Source: UBA2219 sp964612075 (lineage in GTDB: Bacteria > Desulfobacterota > Deferrimicrobia > Deferrimicrobiales > Deferrimicrobiaceae). Taken from it: DNA of 7,502 nucleotides. Made by a program: the position numbers and the translations under genes. The DNA lies in assembly GCA_964612075.1 (NCBI GenBank), contig CAZTFC010000079.1, forward strand, positions 1 through 7,502. Direction: 5' to 3'. Positions 1-4,841 of this stretch are shown one piece after another. Every line of letters starts with the position of its first letter. Positions within the stretch are counted from its first letter, which is position 1. The notes below the pieces were generated by a model. It saw only the letters and a program-made list of their open reading frames with translations. It did no database searches and was not told where the DNA came from.

Positions 1-2
1 TG

Positions 3-707
3 GCGCGCGCGTTCATGGAGGAGATCGGCGCCTCCTTCCTCGTCACGGGCGAGGTGGTAGGGCAGCGGCCGATGTCCCAGCGGGAAGACGCGATGCGGAC
101 CATCGACCGGGACAGCGGCTGCGGGGGGATCGTCCTGCGCCCCCTCTCCGCGAAGCTCCTCCCGCCGACCGTCCCCGAGACCGAGGGCTGGGTCGACCGG
201 GAGAAGCTCCACGCCATCTACGGCCGGTCTCGCCGGGAGCAGATCCGCCTCGCGAAGGAATGGAAGATCGGCGAATATCCCGGCTCCGGCGGCGGGTGCC
301 TGCTGACCGACCGGACCTTCTCCGTCAAGGTGCGCGACCTCGTCGAGAACCAGCCCGGCTTCGGCCTGTTCGACGCCCACCTCCTCAAGTTCGGGCGGCA
401 TTTCCGCGTGGGGCCGGTCAAGGCGGTCGTCGCCAAGAGCGAGGAGGAGAACCGGCGCCTCGAGGCCTTCTGCCGGGGAACGATCCCCGTGTACGTCTCC
501 GAAAGCCACCCCGGCCCGTCCGTCGCCCTCGTCGGCGGGGACCCCGGCGAGCGGATGGGCGTGCTCTCCCGCATCCTCACGCGGTACAGCAACGCCGACC
601 GGCCCGGCCCCTACGAGGTGCGCGAGATCTCCCCGGGCGGGGAGCGGACGGTCGCGGTGCCGGAGAACCCGGACTTCTCGGAGGTGTCCCTTGGACTCCT
701 TCGCTGA
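3..707 (+). CDS. tRNA thiouridylase-like PP-loop protein, C-terminal part (5' partial)
   Basis: The open frame runs in from the left edge, so the N-terminus, which should hold the PP-loop ATP-binding motif, is missing; 234 residues are visible. Visible residues 15-26 read TGEVVGQRPMSQ. This is followed by LRPLSAKLLPPT (45-56), GWVDREKL (62-69), GRSRREQ (74-80) and GGCLLTD (97-103). This series is typical of the ThiI/MnmA-like thiouridylase family, proteins that adenylate a tRNA uridine and replace its oxygen with sulfur. The cysteine in GGCLLTD is a candidate catalytic or sulfur-carrying residue. After about residue 125, LLKFGRHF and a KSEEEN segment recall the NFACT-R/DUF814-like tail found on some relatives (less sure). 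The stop overlaps the start of larE by 17 bases, so the two are probably translationally coupled. The exact substrate is not known from sequence; 4-thiouridine or 2-thiouridine in tRNA is the family-based guess. Confidence 0.8.
   Translation, partial: ARAFMEEIGASFLVTGEVVGQRPMSQREDAMRTIDRDSGCGGIVLRPLSAKLLPPTVPETEGWVDREKLHAIYGRSRREQIRLAKEWKIGEYPGSGGGCLLTDRTFSVKVRDLVENQPGFGLFDAHLLKFGRHFRVGPVKAVVAKSEEENRRLEAFCRGTIPVYVSESHPGPSVALVGGDPGERMGVLSRILTRYSNADRPGPYEVREISPGGERTVAVPENPDFSEVSLGLLR
680..686 (+). promoter_or_regulatory. Ribosome binding site for larE
   Basis: GGAGGTG lies inside the end of the preceding gene, four bases before the TTG at 691. It supports TTG as the larE start, because no ATG or better-placed start lies near the conserved N-terminal PP-loop. 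Confidence 0.65.
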
Positions 708-1524
708 CCGGTACGCGAAGCTGCTCTCCATCCTTCGGGACACGGGATCGGCGGTCGTCGCCTTCAGCGGCGGCGTCGACAGTTCCCTGCTGCTCCACGC
801 CGCGAAGGAGGCGCTGGGGGGCCGGGTGCTGGCCGTCACGGCCGTTTCACCCGTCCACCCGTCGGCGGAGCGGGAGGAAGCCGTGTCCCTCGCCAAGGCG
901 TGGGGCGTCCGCCACCGCCTCGTCGAAACGGCCGAGCTGTCGCTGCCCGCGTTCTCGGGCAATCCGCCGGACCGCTGCTACCACTGCAAGAAGGAGCTGT
1001 TCGGGATCCTCTCCTCCGTCGCGCGCGAGGAGGGGTACGCCGCGGTCTGCGACGGGTCGAACGCGGACGACGCCCGCGTCCACCGCCCCGGCCGCCGGGC
1101 GGCGAAGGAGCTCGGCGTGCGAAGCCCACTGGAAGAGGCCGGCCTGACGAAGGAGGCGATCCGGAGCCTGAGCCGCAGGTCCGGGCTGCCGACGGCGGAT
1201 CGCGCCCCGTTCGCCTGCCTGGCGTCCCGCTTCCCCTACGGCACGCCGATCGACCGGGAGAAGCTGGCCCGCGTGGAGGCGTGCGAGGAGGCGCTGCGCC
1301 GGCTCGGCTTCCGGCAGTACCGCGTCCGCGTCCACGGACCGGTCGCCCGGATCGAGGTGGAGCGCGGGGAGATCCCCCGCCTCCTCGATCCCTCGACGGC
1401 AGACGCCGTCCACGAGCATTTCCGGAGGAACGGCTTCCTCTACGTCTCCGTCGACCTGAAAGGGTACCGCACCGGATCGATGGACGAGGCGCTGGTCGAC
1501 GGCCCGCCCGAAGACTTGCTGTAA
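691..1524 (+). CDS. larE: LarE, ATP-dependent sacrificial sulfur transferase
   Basis: This 277-residue protein has the usual LarE length. LarE activates pyridinium-3,5-biscarboxylic acid mononucleotide with ATP and inserts sulfur, a step in making the nickel-pincer cofactor of lactate racemase LarA; it is cytosolic. The PP-loop SGGVDSS is at residues 26-32, DGSNADD at 121-127, HRPG at 131-134, GVRSPLEEAGLTKEAIR at 142-158, PFACLASRFPYG at 173-184 and TGSMDEAL near the C-terminus. Cys176 matches the sacrificial cysteine of Lactobacillus plantarum LarE in number and context. A CYHC pair at 96-99 gives, with Cys176, three cysteines as in LarE proteins that carry an iron-sulfur cluster and act catalytically; that assignment is inferred. 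The start is a TTG with a good upstream GGAGG. It overlaps the preceding thiouridylase-like gene by 17 bases. LarB, LarC and LarA are not in the window, so the acceptor of its product is not shown. Confidence 0.95.
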   Translation: MDSFADRYAKLLSILRDTGSAVVAFSGGVDSSLLLHAAKEALGGRVLAVTAVSPVHPSAEREEAVSLAKAWGVRHRLVETAELSLPAFSGNPPDRCYHCKKELFGILSSVAREEGYAAVCDGSNADDARVHRPGRRAAKELGVRSPLEEAGLTKEAIRSLSRRSGLPTADRAPFACLASRFPYGTPIDREKLARVEACEEALRRLGFRQYRVRVHGPVARIEVERGEIPRLLDPSTADAVHEHFRRNGFLYVSVDLKGYRTGSMDEALVDGPPEDLL

Positions 1525-1538
1525 TCGGCGTTCATCCG

Positions 1539-1638
1539 TTAACGATTCGCAATACCGCCCTCGCGGGGGTGGCGTTCCTGGAAAAGTAAGGTCTCTGAGA
1601 CCTCACTTGCAGGGGGAAGCCCCCTCGCGAATCAGTAA
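1539..1638. repeat. Nested inverted repeat able to form a four-way, cloverleaf-like fold
   Basis: TTAACGATTCGC (1539-1550) pairs with GCGAATCAGTAA (1627-1638) at 10 of 12 positions. Enclosed are three further hairpins: CCGCCC with GGGTGG (1555-1560 with 1567-1572, one G-T pair), the long palindrome at 1584-1608, and AGGGGG with CCCCCT around AAG (1611-1625). The unit is more AT-rich at its edges than the flanking genes. GTTAACG occurs at 1538-1544 and again at 1651-1657, just outside the unit, like a short flanking duplication. The pairing is read directly from the bases. Whether it is a folded RNA, a DNA cruciform or a relic of a non-autonomous mobile element is inference. Confidence 0.6.
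1584..1608. repeat. 25-base near-perfect palindrome, possible weak terminator
   Basis: AAGTAAGGTCTC and GAGACCTCACTT flank a single T and pair at 11 of 12 positions (the mismatch is A1588 with C1604). Read on the minus strand the hairpin ends in CTTTTCC. It could therefore act as a weak intrinsic terminator for the operon coming from the right, about 275 bases after its last stop codon. The T-run is short and partly inside the stem. On the plus strand no T-run follows. Confidence 0.5.
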
Positions 1639-1678
1639 ACATGACTTCTTGTTAACGGGGCGGGGAACACTGCGAACA

Positions 1679-1763
1679 GGGCGGGGGACACTCTTTCCCT
1701 TCGCCCGAACTGGGGGAGGACACTCTTTCCCTCCGCCCGCGTTTACACCAAGAGTTTCCCCCC
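1679..1763. repeat. REP-like hairpin cluster with direct and inverted copies
   Basis: GGACACTCTTTCCCT occurs exactly at 1686-1700 and 1718-1732, a 32-base period, and each copy continues as YCGCCCG. Each copy is itself a hairpin: GGGCG (1679-1683) with CGCCC (1702-1706), and GGGGGAGG (1712-1719) with CCTCCGCCC (1730-1738, one bulged G). A shorter, worn copy begins at GGGGAACACT (1662-1671). AAGAGTTTCCCCC (1750-1762) is an inverted copy of GGGGGACACTCTT (1683-1695) with one mismatch. Short GC-rich palindromes clustered between convergent genes are typical of REP/BIME sequences spread by REP-associated tyrosine (Y1) transposases. No such transposase is in the window, so the link to that system is inferred. 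Confidence 0.65.
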
Positions 1764-1882
1764 ATGACCCGAAAGCGCCTGCCCTGACATCGGTAGCTTT
1801 TCCGTACGTACCTTCCGTGGAGAAAATCCCCCCTGTGGCCTGTGTCGCGTTCTGAATCGGGGCGATGGAGAGGTTGCCGCGG

Positions 1883-3322
1883 TCAGATCTTGAGGATGTT
1901 GGACTTGAAGATCAGCTTCTCGTGGTCCTCGCCGTCCTCCGGGAAGGAGGCGTGGCCGAACCGGACGTCCACGCGGGCGTCCTTGGACTTCCGGCGGATC
2001 TCCTCCACCGAGGCCGAGATGGCCTTCTTGACGCGGGGGATGGCGCTCATCGTGCCGTCCTCCGCCTCGGGGAGGATCATGCCGAACTTCGCGTCGCTGA
2101 TCCGGGCCACCACGTCGTATTCCCGCAGCGTTTCCCGGATCGTCTTCGCCACCCGTTTCATCACCCAGTCGCTCCGGCCGACACGGGGAAGCGCCTCCTC
2201 GGGGACCCGGGCGTGCACCTCGCAGATCATCAGCACCAGCTTGCGCTGGAAGCGCCGGGCCCGGCTGATCTCGTGCAGGAGGCGGTCCTGGAAATATTTG
2301 AGCGTGGGCAGGCTGGTCGATTCGTCGAGGTTGCGCAGGCGATCGTTCCGCTCGTAGGCAATGGCGTTGGCGACCGCCTTCTCCACGTACCGGACGTATT
2401 TCCCGAAGGTGGCCAGGTCCTCGGCGGTGAAGGAAGACGGGAAGAAGGTCTTGTGGGGGAACTTGTCGAAGATCGTGATGGTCCCCAGGATGTCCTCCTC
2501 CCCGCGCAAGGGGAGGCAGATCAGCGTGCGGGCGGCGTCGCCGAATTCGCTCCAGTCCTTCTCCGCGGAGACGTCGCGGACCAGAAGCGACGGCTCGCCC
2601 TTGAGGATCCTCGTGACCGCCTTCTTGTCGAGGAGGAAGAGGTCCTTCTGCTCCCCTTCCGTCTTCATCCCGTAGGACTCCCGGATCCCGTACTTGCCCG
2701 TCTGGGGGTCGAGGAGCCGGATGACGCACGTTTCCGCCTCGAGGATCAGGCAGGCGGACGTGGCCACCAGCTTCAGGAGGCGCGAGAGGTCCAGCGTCGA
2801 GATGATGTTGACCCCCGCCTCGTTGATGGCGGCGATCTTGGTCATCCGGAGGGCCGCGGACTCCTCCCGCAGCGACGCGCCCACCGTGTCGGCCAGCACC
2901 TTCGAGACGTCGGTGATGGCCGCCTGGCGTTCCTCGGGGATCCCGGCGGACGTGACCGCGTGGACGACGAGGACGCCGTGCGGCTCGCCGGAGGACACCA
3001 GGGGCAGCATCATGACGGCGCCCTGCCGCCGGCTGCCCGCGGGGGGGACCCGCTCCTCCAGGACCACGGGGCGCCTTTCCGCGAGGGCCAGCTCCTCCAG
3101 GGTGCCCTCCGCCGCGAAGTGGACCTCCGGCGCCGCGGGGTGCGCCCTGCGGGTGGAGGTTCTCACGAAGAAATCCTCGCTGTCCCGGTCGAAGAGCAGG
3201 ACGGAAACGTTTCCCCCGCCCACGAACCCGGACAGCTCTTCGCAGAACTCCTTCAGCCGCTCCTCGATCGGCTTCGCCGACCGGAGGATGTCTGCCGCGT
3301 TTCCTGCGAACGCGTCGGCCAA
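1883..3322 (-). CDS. Double-GAF protein with degenerate GGDEF-like C-terminus
   Basis: This is a 479-residue soluble protein with no signal peptide or membrane segment. Two GAF-like sensor domains can be traced, about residues 15-150 (ending LPLVSSGEPHGVLVVHA-like) and 170-325 (LICLPLRGEEDILGTITIFDK, the usual GAF end). They are joined by a helical linker at about 150-175. Residues 332-479 follow the layout of a diguanylate cyclase domain: LDESTSLPTLKYF where D-LTGL-NR-F is expected, then RISDAKF (407-413) where RYGGDEF is expected, then FGHASFPEDGED (455-466). The catalytic GGDEF residues are absent, so cyclic-di-GMP synthesis is unlikely; a binding, regulatory or dimerising role is more plausible. 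The start is a TTG abutting the TAG of the upstream mglA-like gene, with GAGGAG nine bases before it, so translation is probably coupled. It is the last gene of the operon. Ligand and output are unknown. Confidence 0.85.
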   Translation of the reverse strand: MADAFAGNAADILRSAKPIEERLKEFCEELSGFVGGGNVSVLLFDRDSEDFFVRTSTRRAHPAAPEVHFAAEGTLEELALAERRPVVLEERVPPAGSRRQGAVMMLPLVSSGEPHGVLVVHAVTSAGIPEERQAAITDVSKVLADTVGASLREESAALRMTKIAAINEAGVNIISTLDLSRLLKLVATSACLILEAETCVIRLLDPQTGKYGIRESYGMKTEGEQKDLFLLDKKAVTRILKGEPSLLVRDVSAEKDWSEFGDAARTLICLPLRGEEDILGTITIFDKFPHKTFFPSSFTAEDLATFGKYVRYVEKAVANAIAYERNDRLRNLDESTSLPTLKYFQDRLLHEISRARRFQRKLVLMICEVHARVPEEALPRVGRSDWVMKRVAKTIRETLREYDVVARISDAKFGMILPEAEDGTMSAIPRVKKAISASVEEIRRKSKDARVDVRFGHASFPEDGEDHEKLIFKSNILKI

Positions 3323-4348
3323 CTAGGGTCGCTCCTCGTCGATCGTCACGCGGATGCGAACGCGCACGGGGTTGGCGTTGCCGTCCAGGAACAGGGCGGG
3401 GAGGATGGCGTGCCCCTCCGGCGAGACGAAGGGGGCCTCGAACTTGAGGAACGTGAGCGGACCTCCCCCTTCCGCCTTGACGGACACCGGGGGGGTTGCG
3501 CCTTTGGGCCGCTCCACCTCGATCTCGCCCAGCTCCTCGAATTCCACGGGGGGCGGGGGTGGCGCCGCCACCGCGCCCTTGAGGGACGTGGGCTCCAGCT
3601 CCAGCTCCACTTCCTTCTCCGCGGCCGCGCCGGGCTCCCTGATCTCCTCGAGGTCGGAGATCTCCTCGAGCTGCTCCGCCTCCTTCTGCCCGAAGTCCTT
3701 CTGGATCTTGTCGTCGGCGAGCTCCATCAGCCCTTCCTCCGACGCCATCTCGCCGGGCATCAGGAGGGTCTTGCGCAGGTGCGAGAACACGAGCCGGGAT
3801 ATGGCGACGAGCGTCTCGGTGACGCCCTTGCCCGTGGGGGCCACCGCCTCGAACGTCGGGACGCGGAGGTAGTTCAGCGCCTGGTCCATCTCCTGGACCG
3901 ACATGACGTTCTTCAGGTCGCGCTTGTTGTACTGGATGATGAACGGCAGCTCCTCCAGCTTCTTCCCGTAGCTGGAGAGGTTGTCGATCAGGTTCTTGAG
4001 GCTCTCCATGTTGCTGTTGGCCATCTCGCGCTGCGAATCGGCGACGAACACGACGCCGTCGACCCCCTGCAGCACCAGGCGGCGGGTCGCGTTGTAGAAG
4101 ACCTGCCCCGGGACGGTGTAGAGGTGGAAGCGGACCTTGAAGCCCTTGATCTGGCCCAGGTCGATGGGGAGGAAGTCGAAGAACAGCGTCCGGTCGGTCT
4201 CGGTGGGAAGCGAGATGAGCCGCCCCTTCTGGTCGGGGCGCAGCATCTTGTGGACCATCTCGATGTTGGTGGTCTTCCCCGACAGTCCCGGGCCGTAGTA
4301 GACCACTTTCGCGCTGAGCTCTCGCGTTGCGTAGTTGAACAGTGCCAC
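3323..4348 (-). CDS. mglA: MglA-like Ras-family GTPase with C-terminal extension
   Basis: Residues 1-195 are a complete MglA-type small GTPase, the polarity switch that drives gliding or pilus reversal in Myxococcus and relatives. GPGLSGKT (19-26) is Walker A, TLFFDFLP (54-61) the switch region, TVPGQ (78-82) the G3 motif, NKRD (141-144) the guanine-specificity motif and APTGKG (170-175) G5. Gly21, Arg53 (intrinsic arginine finger) and Gln82 (catalytic glutamine) fall at the same numbers as in M. xanthus MglA, so it should be an active GTPase. Unlike classical MglA (about 195 residues), about 145 residues follow. They comprise an acidic, probably helical stretch (200-255), a proline run (PPPPP, 263-267) and a compact hydrophobic end (297-341, FLKFEAPFVSPEGHAILPAL) of unknown fold. 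The start is GTG with GGGAG five bases upstream, fixed by homology of the N-terminus. It lies 16 bases after the helical-repeat gene. No MglB (Roadblock/LC7 partner) is visible; a GAF protein follows instead. Confidence 0.93.
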   Translation of the reverse strand: MALFNYATRELSAKVVYYGPGLSGKTTNIEMVHKMLRPDQKGRLISLPTETDRTLFFDFLPIDLGQIKGFKVRFHLYTVPGQVFYNATRRLVLQGVDGVVFVADSQREMANSNMESLKNLIDNLSSYGKKLEELPFIIQYNKRDLKNVMSVQEMDQALNYLRVPTFEAVAPTGKGVTETLVAISRLVFSHLRKTLLMPGEMASEEGLMELADDKIQKDFGQKEAEQLEEISDLEEIREPGAAAEKEVELELEPTSLKGAVAAPPPPPVEFEELGEIEVERPKGATPPVSVKAEGGGPLTFLKFEAPFVSPEGHAILPALFLDGNANPVRVRIRVTIDEERP

Positions 4349-4364
4349 GGCTTCTCCCGGAAGG

Positions 4365-4841
4365 CTATGTTCGCCGCGCCAGCAGCCGTTTCGCCTCCTG
4401 GCGAACGACGACGCTGACGCCGCGGTTGTTCATCAGGATCCTCAACTCGTTGTTCGCGAACATGGAGAGGAAGCGGATCGCCGCGGCCGGCGGGGTCCTC
4501 GGGTTCTGCACGATCGCCGACACGATCTGCCGGTTCGAGGTCCACTGCCGGTTGTCCGCGATGGAGCGCAGGATCTCCTCGTTCGTCAGGGAGGACGACG
4601 CGAAGGCGACGACGTCCTCCCCGGACAGCCGGGGGCTGGAAATCACCGCCCGGGCCACCATGCTGCTGGCGTCCTTCGAGAGGATCCTCCGGACCTCGCG
4701 GTTCCCCTTCGACGCCAGCTCGACCTTCTCCGGCACCGTCATCGCGGAGATCCTCGCCTCGAGCGAACGGCGCGCGTCCTCCCCGACCGGCTGGTCCTGG
4801 ATCAGGTCCGCGCTCGGCTGCTTCCCGCCGGGACCCGTCAC
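4365..4841 (-). CDS. Small helical-repeat (LRV/HEAT-like) protein, function unknown
   Basis: This is a 158-residue soluble protein starting at a GTG that overlaps the EF-G stop as GTGA, with purine-rich GGAGGAGGA directly before it; translational coupling is likely. An in-frame ATG at residue 34 (before TVPEKVELA) is an alternative start, since residues 1-30 are low in conserved features. Residues 35-155 form repeating helical pairs with recurring ISSPRL, IADNRQW, VQNPRTP and MNNRGV turns (near 67, 94, 111 and 137), resembling leucine-rich-repeat-variant or HEAT-like alpha-solenoids. I recall similar small proteins in deltaproteobacteria, but no function is established. There are no catalytic motifs, cysteines or membrane segments. 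Its position between an EF-G paralog and an MglA-like GTPase suggests a protein-binding adaptor for one of them, which is inference. Confidence 0.85.
   Translation of the reverse strand: MTGPGGKQPSADLIQDQPVGEDARRSLEARISAMTVPEKVELASKGNREVRRILSKDASSMVARAVISSPRLSGEDVVAFASSSLTNEEILRSIADNRQWTSNRQIVSAIVQNPRTPPAAAIRFLSMFANNELRILMNNRGVSVVVRQEAKRLLARRT

Larger units (their letters stand above)
1525..1882. other. Gene-free gap between convergent operons, rich in inverted repeats
   Basis: These 358 bases separate the 3' ends of larE and the GAF-protein gene. I see no convincing gene: the only sizeable open frame (1607-1855) has no family resemblance and runs through the repeats. The left half holds a nested inverted-repeat structure, the middle a cluster of REP-like hairpins, and the right part (1764-1882) nothing I can name. 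No hairpin followed by a long T-run is present on either strand, so termination of the two convergent operons may use the hairpins here without U-tracts, or Rho. Confidence 0.85.

Noticed and set aside
1555..1574. Rho-independent terminator for larE
   Set aside because: The CCGCCC/GGGTGG hairpin is followed by CGTTCCTGG, with no T-run.
1539..1638. tRNA or tRNA-like gene suggested by a seven-base GATTCGC/GCGAATC outer stem and three inner arms
   Set aside because: Loop sizes are wrong (the T-arm loop would be three bases), there is no TTCRA T-loop, no D-loop GG and no plausible anticodon loop.
1538..1657. Integron attC site
   Set aside because: The GTTAACG boxes do not fit the GTTRRRY and RYYYAAC core sites, and no integrase or cassette is present.
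1686..1732. CRISPR array suggested by the direct repeats
   Set aside because: There are only two full copies with a 17-base interval between exact cores, and the repeats are hairpins continuous with that interval; no cas genes are present.
1607..1855. 82-codon open frame in the intergenic gap
   Set aside because: It runs straight through the hairpin repeats, reading GRGTL and FPFARTGG-like repeats, with no ribosome binding site and no family resemblance.
1865..4417. 850-codon open frame on the plus strand antisense to the GAF and mglA-like genes
   Set aside because: It mirrors two well-supported minus-strand genes in GC-rich DNA. Its residues are a low-complexity mix of L, R, E, G, D and V with no recognisable domain, as expected of a codon-bias shadow.
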